Source: Locusta migratoria
Lineage: Eukaryota > Arthropoda > Insecta > Orthoptera > Acrididae
DNA: 64,000 bases
Direction of reading: 5' to 3'
NCBI GenBank assembly: GCA_026315105.1
Contig: CM048746.1
Location: 350,952,548 to 351,016,547, forward strand
Shown: positions 33,790 to 45,110 of the stretch, piece after piece
How the letters are laid out: each line of letters begins with the position of its first letter
How positions within the stretch are numbered: position 1 is the stretch's first letter
The notes under the pieces: model-generated
Seen by the model: the letters and a program-made list of their open reading frames with translations, nothing else
Database searches by the model: none
Told to the model about the DNA's origin: nothing
Position numbers and translations under genes: made by a program

Positions 33790-34449
33790 GTAAACATATT
33801 ATCTTCATTTGTGATGGTATTTATTATGTGTAGTTAGATGCGTAAATTAGTGCTGTAATGTCAGAATGTAGTCTAGTTTTTGAAGAGGAACATAAAGCAG
33901 ATGTTGAGAGGTTGGGGGGGGGGGGGGGACAAACAGTGCTTGTAGACCATGATGAAATTATCAGATTTACAATTGCCATGACATTTTTGCTAATAATCCA
34001 GTGTGTTCATTGAGCATCTCCATGCATACTTTTTAATTATGCTCTGTAAAGATTGAGATTCTTTGAAAATACCCCAAAGAGTTTCTTGCGCAAGCAGTTA
34101 GTTTGTGGTGTTTCCACGCAGAAGATAAACCAATAAAAATTTGAATATAATTGTATTAAAGGAAACCCTGGCCAAAAAAACTACTTGGTACTACTAAAGG
34201 ACAGCAGTGCACTAATAGGTTAATTTTTTATAGACCAAGATAAATTTAACAACGTAAAAACATATCATGTTGAGAATGGTCATGCTGATCATGGTGCACA
34301 GCTAGTTACAGTATATGACGTGACTCTAAACAGTAATTCAAAATAGCCCTCTAAAGTAGTGTGTTCAATACCAAGAACACAAATCTTTATTTCATGATAC
34401 ACTTGTAAGAGTAATCACACAGAAATAGTCAAATATTATAAAAACTATT
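33790..34449 (+). other. intronic sequence with G-run
   Basis: G-run at about 33906-33918. No exon or transposon seen. Confidence 0.4.
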
Positions 34450-35232
34450 GTACTGCAATCATCATCTTCAGAAATATGCCTTTCAATGCCAGTCTGGAGC
34501 ATAGTATCCCTAATAAAATTCCTCCATGATTTCCTAATCAATGCTAATATTGATGCCTTATTTGATGTAAAGCTTGCTACTTTGTATTCGAATTCAAGTA
34601 CATTCTCCTTGGTCTACCTCGACTTACTTCTCTTACCCTGTACTGCCGAATCCATGAGTCTCTTAGCTTGCCTTGCTTCTCCCATGCATGTAACATGAAT
34701 CCAGCCTAACCGCTTCATCTATGGTCCTCATTTGCAATATTTCCATGATTTCCTCATTATGGACACCTTCCTGCTATTGTTCCCATCTATTAGTACCTGA
34801 AATCATCCTTGCCACTTTCAAACCTGTAACCTCAACTTTATTAATAAGGTACTCTGTATTCACCAGATTTCACTCCCAAACAACAAAGTTGGTCAAAAGA
34901 TAGAAAGGGGCCACTGCGAAATTATTCTTGGTGTTGCCTTCCTTCTTGCAGAAGAGAGCAGATCATAGCTGAGCGCTCACTACATTAGCTTTACTACACC
35001 TTGATTCCAGTTCTTTTACTATGTTGCCCTCTTGTGAGAAAATACATCTTAAGTACTTGAAACTGTCCACCTATTCTAACCTTGTTCCTCCTATTTGGCC
35101 CTCAATCTCTTTACCACAAACATTACTTTCAGTTTGGAGATGCTAATCTTCATACCATAATCCTTACATCTCTGATCTAGCTCTGAAATATTAGATTGTT
35201 ACCTTTCAATCAAATCTGCCATCACAACTAAC

Positions 35233-36018
35233 AAGGGAATGGTCAAACTTGTCATGCCAAAACATGTATTGATTTTTTTAGCACTGTTAGTTAACACTGA
35301 AGGACGTCTGTTAGCTGCAGCTGATCTGGAAGTCACTTAAAAAAAATTACAAAAATGGCTGTTTTTCCTGCTTGGCACTTGTGCTGACGGCTGGCCACCA
35401 CTGGAAATGCCGAGTCGCAAGCTGTTGTTATGGTGAGCGTTGTGCTCATGGTCAGGAGGTGTTGCCGTCTTATCGCGGCATTCACTAAAGAGGAATGTTG
35501 TGGCACGGTTTTGGTGGAAAGGGGAAACGGATACTCGTTTCTGTGGCATGCACATTTCTGGTACATATTTCGAAAAATACCACCCTGAAACTGGTTAGAG
35601 ATGTGAAAGGTATTCTGTACATCTACATCTATACTCCGCAAGCCACTTTACGGTGAACATTCAATCTCCCCTCACAGGTGATGGCAAACCCTGTAAATGT
35701 TTTGCTGCTTGCCATGGAGATATACCACAGGCACCAAATGAAACAGAGCTGTCATATGTCGTCTATGCTTGTATGTTCTTGGTGCACAAGAAACCTATGT
35801 TTTGAACATTGTATTAATATTTCGCATTTTTGCGGTAATTACAAGAAATAAAGTTTTACATGTTCTGAACCGTATATGTATTTGTGTCTATTTCATAGCG
35901 CCGGCCGCGGTGGCCGAGGGGACTGAGGCGCTTCAGTCACGGTCTGCACGGCCACTACGGTTGGGGGTTCGAATCCCGCCTCGGAGGGGATTGACATGAC
36001 AAGTCTGACCATTCCCTT
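35233..36018. mobile_element. TIR element inserted in the LINE
   Basis: Inverted ends AAGGGAATGGTCAAACTTGT at 35233-35252 and, complementary, ACAAGTCTGACCATTCCCTT at 35999-36018, about 24 bp with one mismatch. The LINE resumes on both sides. Inside lie a LINE 3'-tail fragment (from about 35622: CATCTACATC.ATACTCCGC, ACTTTACGGTG) and a tRNA-derived SINE head (35897-35987). Superfamily not determined; the flanks do not give a clear duplication. Confidence 0.6.
35897..35990 (+). mobile_element. tRNA-derived SINE head
   Basis: GCGCCGGCCGCGGTGGCCGAG..GACTGAGGCGCTTCAGTC then GGGGGTTCGAATCCCGCC: an A box (GTGGCCGAGGGGACTGAGGCGC) and B box (GGTTCGAATCC) of RNA polymerase III. This leader is a hallmark I associate with Schistocerca SINEs. 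Truncated after the tRNA part. Confidence 0.7.
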
Positions 36019-36790
36019 ATAAGTTGTCCAAATATGAAAGACTGCTTGTTTTGTTTCCACCTATTTCAGTTTCTCCCTATCAACCTATCGTTTTCAACAT
36101 ATGATCCAAAATAATATGAACAATAGAGGTGACCGGTTGCAGCCTTGTCTTACCCCTGAAACTACCTTGAACCATGAACTCAATTTACTGCCAACTCTAA
36201 CTGCTGCCTGACAATCTGTGTTAAGACCTTTAAATGCCTGCAGAAGTTTGCCATCTATTCCATAACCTTGTAAAACTGACAATAGTGTCCCCCTAGGTAC
36301 ATACTCACAAGTATTTTCTAGATCTATAAAACATAGATACAATTCCCTGTTCCATGCATAGCACTTCTCCATTATCTGCCGTAATATAAAGATGTAGTCC
36401 GCACAGCCTCTGAGAGGGGGAAACCATCACCGATTTTCATTCAGTTTGTATTCAACTAATACTTAGACTCTCCTTTCAACAATACCTGAGAATATTTGTG
36501 ACAAAATGCTAATTAAAGAGATTCCTCTGTAGTTGTTACAATCTTTTCTCTTTCTATGCTTTCGTCCAGGTAAATGGAACATGTCTCTCTGCTCCAAAAC
36601 CATTTTAGTTATCCTGTGTAACCATTTGAGACCTGATATCCCACTGTATTTGATGAGTTCCAACTTAATTTTATCTACCCCAGCCTCTTTTTTGCATTTA
36701 ATCTACTGACTATTCTCTACTCTTCCTCAGAAGTGATCCTGTTTCCATCATCACTCGTAACCCATTGTACCTTTGTTTCACCTACTTTTT

Positions 36791-37590
36791 AGTCTTTTTG
36801 CCTTGTTGCACTCAGTAGCATTGTTTCAGGTGACTCTGGCCTGAAATTGTGAGTGTAACTATTCTCTATATTTAAAACTGTTGACGCATTGTTTTAATTT
36901 GAAATCATTTTTATTTCTCTCCACAACTATAAGCAGAAAATGTTTTTGGCCAATTCGGATATCACATTAACTTTTACATCTTGAAGTCTGCACAATTTGT
37001 TTTAATTGAGTGCAAGCAGTACATCGCGAGACATGAATGGCTGAGGTCTTACTCATTATGTGTTTAACTACAGACTGACTGAATTTTAGATTCTCCCATC
37101 TATTTATAGAAAGGCATAAGAACAATTTTGTGATCCCAGAATTGGCATAATAGTTTATAAAATGGCTAGGTTAGAATGTGACATTTGGATTAAACTACAT
37201 GTGATTATTACAATTTGGTTTATGGAAAATGTTGTAGAACTAGAAATTAATAAAGTATCCAGAATCAATTATTGTTCCACATAAAATTGCATAAATAATT
37301 CAACTTTTTAATTGGGGCATAAATAAATTCATGTGGCACATCAAAAGAAAGAGGAAATCAGTGGCAAGTAAATTATGGCGTCAAAGCACAGAATTTAACA
37401 ATAGTTGAAGAGTAATTGTCCCAGAAAGTTGGTACTGGTATCAATCTTTAACTACAATTATCATTTAAGATAACAAGTTTCAGATAATTCCAGATACATA
37501 ATTGCACACTTATTACATTTTCTGACTTTACAGATATTGTAATGTGTTCCAGTTGTTTCAGTGAATATATTGAATAATAAAATTACGTTG
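36791..37590 (+). other. intronic sequence
   Basis: AT-rich with no recognised feature. Confidence 0.4.
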
Positions 37591-37657
37591 GTGAAGGCTT
37601 ACTTACATACTTGCTGCCTCATCACTGAGTAAAAAGGTATTCATCACACAAAAAGGT

Positions 37658-37704
<47 letters not shown>

Positions 37705-37830
37705 TGCTGGAGCCAACCCAAGATCAATCTGCAGACATTTATTTAAGGAACTAGGGATTTCACAGTAGTATCACAATATGTTGATTACCCTGGCATCTCC
37801 AAAGAGATGTGTAAAAATTATTCAAATGAC
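37591..37830 (+). mobile_element. LINE 3' fragment with (AAT)n expansion
   Basis: Translates as KKVFITQKGV..AGANPRSICRHLFKELGIS, matching the C-terminal part of the LINE ORF at 57089-59845 (QKRIIRII..SWTSCRSLFKELGI) and its relative at 46.5 kb. Exactly where these have the codons for RIIRII the sequence here is (AAT)n at 37660-37703. No other part of the LINE is attached. Confidence 0.65.
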
Positions 37831-39034
37831 GTAGAGTGGCTGGTCAGTACTTAGCTCAGTACCACCAATAGTCACATGAAGAAGTCTGAAATAAATGTAC
37901 ATCACAAGCTTTTGAAAGCTACTTTATTGATCAGATAGTGTGGTGGAGAAAGGGGGTAGAGGAGAATGATTACTCTTACCCTAGGCCGTGAAGTAAGATG
38001 GCGTGAAGGGTGATAGGTGGAAGTCACAGATACCCCAAGATATTGCACATATCTCAGGCTCTGTTGATCAGATGTAAGGGGTATAGTCTTGCCATAGTGA
38101 TGATTTGTACACATATCAGAGGTATTGGTGTGCCATAGGTATCCTACAGAACACTGTCAAAATTGAGAAAACGGGTTACTTTTTACACTCTGTGTGGTTT
38201 AAGGTTATATGGCCACCACAAAAACATGCATTTTGAGAACAAAAACCACATATTGTTGGGATGGCTATTTCTATACTTATTATTAATTGAAGAACATTAA
38301 AATTTTCTCCAACTGTTCCTAAGATTAAATTCTCAAACTGTTTTTTATTTTTTGGTATCTATACCTGTTACCAAAATTCGAAGGTTCAAAATTAACTTAG
38401 GTATCCACAAAATTGTAAAATATATATATATATATATAATATTTAGCCTTTTATACATTGTGAAACTTAAATATCTAGCCACAGCAAATGGCTCAAAATT
38501 TAACAATATATAATGTCGACATTTATCCAGAAACAACATTTTTCTATATTGAAAATCTTTATCCATTATCAAGATACAAATGAAAAATCATGACTTTTGG
38601 GTATCAGAGTGTCAGTCACATTGACACATAGAATTCAGGCCACTATGAAACTTACCATCAGATTTTCAGAAATATTCTCTGTGAAAAAATTTTGTTTTTA
38701 CAGTTTGCATCTTCATCTGTTAAAGGATTGATTTTATTTTCCTTATTTATCACAGTTACTGCACAGCATTAAATTGGGTAAAGTATTGCAACATATTTTA
38801 AAGACTGCAGAGGTAAAATCACATTGCATATACTTTAAATATGGTTGATTTTTTGGTCACACATAGCAGCATCTGAAATCCAGAGGAGGTATTGAAATTG
38901 GATTAAAAATTAAGAGCAAATCAATATCTCATGTTATCAAAATATTGGTTTCATATGTGGTAGACAAACCTTCAAGGTTTGCTCATTACAGTCCAATTTG
39001 GCTTGGTAGTTGTAAGAAAATTCTTATTATTTCT
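37831..39034 (+). other. intronic sequence
   Basis: AT-rich; a short (TA)n at 38420-38438. No exon or transposon protein recognised. Confidence 0.45.
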
Positions 39035-39352
39035 TCATATTCACAGAATATATGACATCAACTGCAAATGGGGAAATCTGAAAATTTGTACCCAGCCGGG
39101 ATTCAAACTCGGGTATCCCACTTTCTAGGCAGTTGCGCTGACCACTACACCACAGGTGACACAATAATCACCGCACCTAAAGGACTACCTAAGCACGCCT
39201 CCCCTCAGACACAAATTCCCAGCTTTACCCTGCCCACAGTACTCAAACTTGTAGTTTTGAAATTAATTCTGTTAATAGTAAGGGCCACAAACTTGCCCGC
39301 CCCCTCCCCACTAGTGAAAGGATCATTGCCTGTCACCAGTGTATTATATATA
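39035..39352 (-). mobile_element. tRNA-derived repeat, copy 1
   Basis: On the minus strand an A box (GTGGTGTAGTGGTCAGCGC) and B box (GAGTTTGAATCCC) give a pseudo-tRNA head. Further members are at 39935-40145, 42640-43015 and inverted at 43020-43200. The non-tRNA part (39170-39345) is shared with 42836-42998. Confidence 0.65.
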
Positions 39353-39929
39353 CAGGGTGAGTCATGAATGAGGAAAAATATTTCGTGCAAATTTTCACAC
39401 ACTGAGCGACAAACATAAGTTTGTTACCTCATGTTCCTATATCAATAAATTACAATGCAATTGAATGGTAAAAGTCTGGAAATATGAAATGGACTTTTCG
39501 TTGTTACTGTGCACCGACATTGGCCAAGGGTTCAGATCAGCAAGAAGGCACAACATGCGAGTGTTGTAGGTAGTCTAGCTGCTCACAAGAAGGTGAGGCA
39601 TGCGTCATCAAACGACGGTCTGCATGACACTTCGAGCATGGTGGCGCTTACATCAGCTCATACCGTTTCTGTTAGCCAGTATTATGTATCGTGGCTAGTT
39701 GGCATAGGAAAAGAAACATGTGCCCTATTGCCCAGTTGCCGAACTGAACCTTTGGCCAATATAGGTGAACAGTAACACCCAAAACTTCACTTTATACTTC
39801 CAGATTTTTTACCATTCAATTGCATTGTCATTTATTGACATACGAACATGCAGAAAACAAATTTATGTTTGTAGCTTAGTGTGTGACAATTTGCACGAAT
39901 TATTTTTTCCTCGTTTATGACTCACCCTG
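39353..39929. mobile_element. 577-bp MITE with long TIRs
   Basis: Inverted ends CAGGGTGAGTCATGAATGAG and, complementary, ATAAACGAGGAAAAAATAAT-side ending GACTCACCCTG, pairing over roughly 140 bp. TA flanks at 39351-39352 and 39930-39931. The interior has no transposase. The related unfilled site is at about 42990-43010 (GATATTACCTATATACATG). A Tc1/mariner-type non-autonomous element. Confidence 0.75.
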
Positions 39930-39934
39930 TATAC

Positions 39935-40145
39935 ATATCGCATCAGTTTGGAAAGGACAGCCGTCACTTCTGATCCTGCAGTTATTATTTCATATTCACA
40001 GAATATATGACGTCAGCTCCAAATGGGGAAAGCTGAAAATGTGTACTCAGTTGGGATTCGAACTCGGGTCTCCCACTTTCTAGGCAGTTGCACTGGCCAC
40101 TATACCACTGGGGACACAGTGATCACCGCACCTGCAAGATGCGAG
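39935..40145 (-). mobile_element. tRNA-derived repeat, copy 2
   Basis: Minus strand: A box near 40110 (GGTATAGTGGCCAGTGC) and B box near 40055 (GAGTTCGAATCCC). Starts after the MITE and passes into the left arm of the large palindrome. Confidence 0.65.
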
Positions 40146-42850
40146 AATACTGTTTAATGTATTTTGGTCTGTTGGGCGAGCTCGCCTGAACCTGTAGCTA
40201 ATTTCAGATCAGTTTAATATTCATAGCTCGAGGCCACAGCACACTGGATGTGCAATTTAAACAATATTGTTCAGTAAGCACTAAACCAAGAGGGGCAAAG
40301 TGAGACAATCAGAATTTTCAAGTCTGTTTGGCTACGTTTCATGTCCAGGGACCAACTGTTCACTCCTTACTTCAACACCCAAAATTTATAATACACACTC
40401 ATAAAACTTAAATTAAAAATAATGTTCAGACGGAGGGAAAAAACGGTTACAGTGCATAAACAAATGGCTGCACTTCATAAATATAATAATTTATTTATTG
40501 AAATTATTACTCACGTGAGTCCCTGCAAAAGTTTGTGTATTCAAGTTTCATACTAAAGTTCCATATATTCTAGGACAAATAAAGTTTGCTCCTGCATACC
40601 CAAATCACAGAAAATAATAAATCCTGTGGGGTTCCAAACTCAGATCACCAAACACAAAGATTTTCAAATTATCGGCTTACATTTGCTCTGACACCGAAAA
40701 ATTTCTATCTCACCTATGGACTCAGTATGCGAAAATTTTACAAATTCCCAATATGAAAACTTGATGATCTCCCTTGCAAAATCGCGGAGTCAAGGGCCCA
40801 GATCTGGCTTGAATGAAGCCTGATGGGATACTACCGAAATAATGATGGCAGCCCACTATTTATAGCCTTCTCCAAAATTGGGCAATGTTGCTAAAGTGTA
40901 ATGGGTCTTGTTTTATACAATTAATGTACCAATGTAATAGTAAATTTCACCAGATTTCCAGTGATATTAATTGTTTTACTACATATCAAGTATTTTTAAA
41001 CTACAATCATTTTTAATTGCTGGCTTGTAACTGCCACTTGCACTTTTTAAAATAAACTTAGATAGTTAACTTATTTGCTATACATTACCCAATGTGTGCA
41101 CTGCTATTCTTTTTATTATTTACGCATATATTGTGCCTTAAATATCAAGAAAACTTTTGTAATTAAATGATTTGTAAACAGTAATAGTTATGAAACTTCT
41201 GCTTTCATATTCTGTTAGAGCTCTGAGAGATCTATCCATCAATACCTCATACATATACATATTGGTTCATTTGTTATAAGTTATGAATTTCTGCAGTTTC
41301 AATCATTATGAAAAATTGATTACCGGTAAATAGTTCAACATTTATAGGGGGGACACAACACAAAAAGACTCCATGTTGTCCGTTTTCAAATTCCCTTTAA
41401 AATGACGATAACCAGCTTCCTGTACCACTATGGTTCGTGTGTAATTAATTTTCTTTCAAATATTGCTTTTATTAAAGGTGGCAAGCTAGCTGGCATAATG
41501 CACCATCTTGTGGCCCATTCCATGACCACTGAATATTTTGGTTTTTACCAGTCATGTATTTTCTTCCTTCATTGACCATGCCACTGCAACGGCGACAACT
41601 CAAAGATACAATTGTGTCCAATGCACATGCACGTGCCTATACTCAAAATTAAAGTTAATATAGTGGCTATACTGTCATAAACAGAAGGTGGTAAAGGTGC
41701 AAAATATGATGCTGTGTAGTCCAAATAAATAGATCAGACAACTAGCTCAGCAGGCCCAAGTGTCTATTGCTTATAAACACAAGATTCTCTGGAAGTCACT
41801 GTCCATGTATCTGAACAAAATTTTGGTATTGGATGAACTGAGAGACAGTGATTACCTGGTATGTGTGAACTATCTAGTGTGTTCCACACCACAATGTCGA
41901 GGAGGATTCTCGAGACAATGTTTTTACAGATGTGGCTTGGTTTCACCTCTCCATTTACATGAATAGCTAGATTAGTTTTGTGCAGATTACAAAGAATTGA
42001 CATGAATTTAAGGTGTTCCTACTGCATGATCAAAAGGTATGTATTTGGTGTGCTGTAAGTCATAAATGCATCATTGGGCCAATCTTCTTTCAGCATACCA
42101 CAAATGTATAATGGTACTGCACCTCCATTCTGTAGCCCTTCCTAGGTGAACTGAATGACAACAAAATTGATAATGCCTGCTTACAATAGGATGGGGCGAC
42201 TGTACATACTGCCCATAAGGTGATGAATGTTTCAAAGAACATCTCCGGTGACCAGATCATCTCTTGAGCACTCTTCCTTCTGTGTTCAGCTGATTTGGCT
42301 CCATCAGATTACGTTCTAAGGAGTATGTTGAAGAGAGAGCCTATGGAGGTAATTCACACACTACACAAGAACTCCAAGCTGCACTGACACGTCACATTTG
42401 TAACATCACTCCCAATGTTCTGCACAACATCTACAAGAACATGCAGAAATATGTGTAATTATGTCTTCAAGTTCAAGGGAATCACTTTGTACATGTTTCA
42501 TGACTTCCATGACTTACGGCAAGTTATGTACTGCATAGTTACTTACTGAACACCTTGTAGAAGTCTAACATCCAAAAATTAAATTTCTTCACAGAATAGT
42601 TTTCTTACAATGGAATAATAAGTGTATGTATGTGGTGTCTGTTCCAAAAGAACAGCTGTCACTTCTGATCCTGCAGTTGTTATTCTTTCATAGTCACAGA
42701 ATATATGATGTCAAATGCAAATGTGTAAAGCTGAAAATGTGTATCCAGCCAGGATTCAAACCCGGGTCTCCCACTTTCTAGGCAGTTATGCTGGCCACTA
42801 CACCACTGGGGACACAGTGATCACTGCACCTGCAAGTACTACCTAAGCAT
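40145..42850 (+). repeat. large palindrome, left arm
   Basis: Pairs with 43020-45110 in inverse order. Anchors: GTCTGTTGGGCGAGCTCGCC (40169) with its complement at 45060-45080; CCCACTATTTATAGCC (40853) with 44327-44343; GAGCTCTGAGAGAT (41218) with 43613-43627; GAACACCTTGTAGAAG (42549) with 43285-43300; ACAGTGATCAC (42815) with 43046-43057. Some 950 bp of the left arm (41260-42220) have no partner, and the right arm carries a 356-bp insertion. Identity by eye is 85-90%. Confidence 0.8.
41840..42560 (+). pseudogene. mariner-like transposase fragment (left arm)
   Basis: With several frame changes: NVFTDVAWFHLSIYMNS near 41920 (TDEA.FHLSGYVN block), IWCAVSHKCIIGPIFFQ near 42050, QQDGATVHTAHKVMNV near 42190 (one stop in place of Q), RDQIIS, then a C-terminal TLQELQAAL..HI..ITP region and the terminal FKGNH-like block at 42475. 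This is the layout of a long-form mariner-like DDE transposase of insects. Decayed; the N-terminus is absent on this side. Confidence 0.6.
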
Positions 42851-43015
42851 GCCTCCCTCAGACACAAATTACCAGCTTTACCCTGCTCACAGTACTCAAA
42901 CTAGTAGTTATGAAACTTAATTCCCATAAGAGTAATGGCCACAAACTTGCCCACCCCTCCCCACTAACAAAAAGGATCATTGTCCGTCACCGGGATATTA
43001 CCTATATACATGTGG
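42640..43015 (-). mobile_element. tRNA-derived repeat, copy 3
   Basis: A full-looking copy: minus-strand A box (AGTGGTGTAGTGGCC at about 42792-42808), B box (CCCGGGTTTGAATCC near 42755), plus the tail region 42836-42998 shared with copy 1. It sits near the centre of the palindrome. Confidence 0.65.
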
Positions 43016-43019
43016 CGTC

Positions 43020-43200
43020 TGTAGCGGTAGTACTTGCAGGTGCGGTGATCACTGTGCCCCAGTGGTGTAATGGTCAGCGCAAGATTCGAATCTTGGCTGG
43101 GTACACATTTTCAGCTTTTCTCATTCGCAGTTGATGTCATATATTTTGTGAAGGTGAAAGAATAACAACTGTAAGATCAGAAGACATGGCTGTTCTTTCG
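43020..43200 (+). mobile_element. tRNA-derived repeat, copy 4 (inverted)
   Basis: Plus strand: CCCAGTGGTGTAATGGTCAG (43057-43076), a shortened middle, GATTCGAATCTTGGCTGGG. The mid-part of the tRNA-like head is deleted relative to the other copies. It faces copy 3 across the centre. Confidence 0.65.
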
Positions 43201-43299
43201 GAACAGATGCCACATGCATATACTTATTATTCCATTGTAAGAAAACTATTCTGTGAAGAAATTTAATTTTGGATGTTATACAGCCTTCTACAAGGTGTT

Positions 43300-43560
43300 C
43301 AGTAAATAACTATGTAGTACATAACTTGCCATAAGTTATGGAAGTCATGAAACATGTTCAAAGTGATGCCCTTGAACTTGACGACATGATTGTACATATT
43401 TCTACATGTTCTTGTAGTCGCTGTGCAGAACATTGGGAGTGATGTTCCAAATGTGACTTGTAAGTGCAGCTTGGAGTTCTTGTATAGTGTGTGAATTGCC
43501 TCCATAGGCCTTTCTCTTGATCATACCCCTTAATAAGTAAACTGTTGGAGCCAAGTCAGG
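43300..43560 (-). pseudogene. mariner-like transposase C-terminus (right arm)
   Basis: Minus-strand relative of 42240-42540, about 90% similar by eye. Reads EAIHTLYKNSKLHLQ and the terminal VKFKGITLNMF in a displaced frame. The rest of the catalytic domain is missing from this arm. Confidence 0.6.
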
Positions 43561-43662
43561 TGAACACAAAAGGCAGAGTGATTAAGAGATGTATGAGGTA
43601 TTGATGGATACATCTCAGAGAGCTCTATCAGAATTTGATAGCAGAAGTTCCATAACTATTAC

Positions 43663-43740
43663 CAGTGGTGGGGGGGGGGGGGGCTGCCCCGTGCCTCCCG
43701 TCTTAGGGGGGCCTCTCAAAAGGTGTGTGTGTGTGTTTTT

Positions 43741-43797
<57 letters not shown>

Positions 43798-44018
43798 AAA
43801 AAAAATAAAGCACTGTTGGCCTCTTTTTCTGGGGCCTCCAAATCTCGAAAGCTATTTTTTCTTGGACTGTCCCATGCTTCTCATTCTGGGGGGGGGGGCT
43901 CCAAATTTCAAAAGTTACTTTTTTATGGTAATTCATGTATTTCCAAGTGGTCGGGGGGGGGGGGCAACATTTTGTTTATCTGCTGCCCCGGGCCTCTGAC
44001 AGCCTTAGTCCGCCACTG
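43663..44018. mobile_element. hAT-like MITE in the right arm
   Basis: 356 bp with ends CAGTGGTGG and CCGCCACTG. Flanking 8-mers are ACTATTAC (43655-43662) and ACTATTAA (44019-44026). The left palindrome arm carries the unfilled sequence (complement of CAGTAATAGTTATG near 41183-41196). CAGNGG ends and an 8-bp duplication are hAT characters. Inside are a G-run (43669-43683), a T-run of about 50 (43742-43793) and further G-runs at about 43888-43896 and 43955-43964. Non-coding. Confidence 0.7.
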
Positions 44019-45110
44019 ACTATTAATAATGAATTATTTAATATCAAATATTATCCATACCAAACTCTTGATATTTGAGGCACAATACATATGTAAATAA
44101 TAAAAAGAATGGTAGTGCATACATTGGGTAATGAACAGCAAATAAGTTAACCATCTATGTTTATTTTAAAAAGTGCAAATGGCAGTTACAAGTCAGCAAT
44201 TAAAATGATATATAGAAAAACAATTAACTTCACTGGAAATCTGGTGAATTTTACTATTACATTGATATATTACTTGTATAAAACAAGTTCCATTAACACT
44301 TTAACAACATCTCCCAAACTGGGCAAAGGCTATAAATAGTGGGCTGCCATCATTATTTCGGCAGTATCCCATCAGGCTTTGTTCAAGCCAGAGCTGCACT
44401 CCTTGGCTCCAGGATTTTCCGTGGGAGGTCATCAAGTTTTTGTATTGGGAACTTGTAAAATTTTCGCATACTGAGTCCATAGGTTGAGACAGAGATTTTT
44501 CGGGGTCGGAGCGAATGTAAGCTGATAATTTGAAAATCTTTGTGGTTGGTGATCAAGATTTTCATCTGAGTTCATACTTCAGTATGAAACTTGGAGTTTC
44601 AATTTTGAACACACAAAGTTTTGCATGTTTAGCCAAGTGAACTTTAAGCATCTTTATTTATTGCTCCCAATGGACTGGAGAATTACTATTTTTTTTTTCT
44701 TTTTGGGATTTGCGTGTGTAAAATTTTTAATAAATGAATTATTATATTTATAAAGTTCAAACACCCATGAGTGACCCATTTATTTATATACTATAACCAT
44801 TTTTCCCTCCATTTGAATATTATTTTTAATTTAACTTTTATGAGTGTGTATTATAATTTTTGGGTGTTGAAGCGAGGAGTGAACAGTTGGCCACTGGACA
44901 TAAAACATTGCCAAACAGACTTGAAAATTCATATGCTCTCACTTGGCCCCTTCTGGTTTAGTGCTTACTGAACAACATTGTTTAAATTGCTCATCCAGTG
45001 TAGGCTTGAGCTATGAATATTAAACTGATTTGAAATTAGCTACAAGTCATTCAGGTTCAGGCAAGCTCGCCCAACAGACCAAAATACATTAAACAGTATT
45101 CTCGCATTTT

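Larger units (their letters stand above)
34450..36790 (-). pseudogene. antisense LINE with nested insertion
   Basis: Minus-strand RT: 36663-36463 reads WLHRITKMVLEQ..., RKDCNNYRGISLISILSQIFS; 36372-36094 reads MEKCYAWNRELYLCFIDLE, VPRGTLLSVLQGYGIDGKLL and SGVRQGCNRSPLLF. The YxDD region should follow but is interrupted at 36018 by a TIR element. Beyond it (35232 down to 34450) the C-terminal part continues, read as antisense of SFSYLKYIF-type and RVWEAS-type blocks. A non-LTR element of RTE/BovB-like style, distinct from the family at 3-4.9 kb. Stops present. Confidence 0.65.
43020..45110 (-). repeat. large palindrome, right arm
   Basis: Inverted partner of 40145-42850. Contains the mariner C-terminal fragment, lacks the 41260-42220 segment, and carries the hAT-like MITE at 43663-44018. 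Going outward it ends with the complement of the CGAGAATACTGTTTAATG block at 45090-45110. Confidence 0.8.

Noticed and set aside
35897..35990. Possible tRNA gene (plus strand)
   Set aside because: GC-rich SINE leader known from locust repeats; no proper acceptor pairing.
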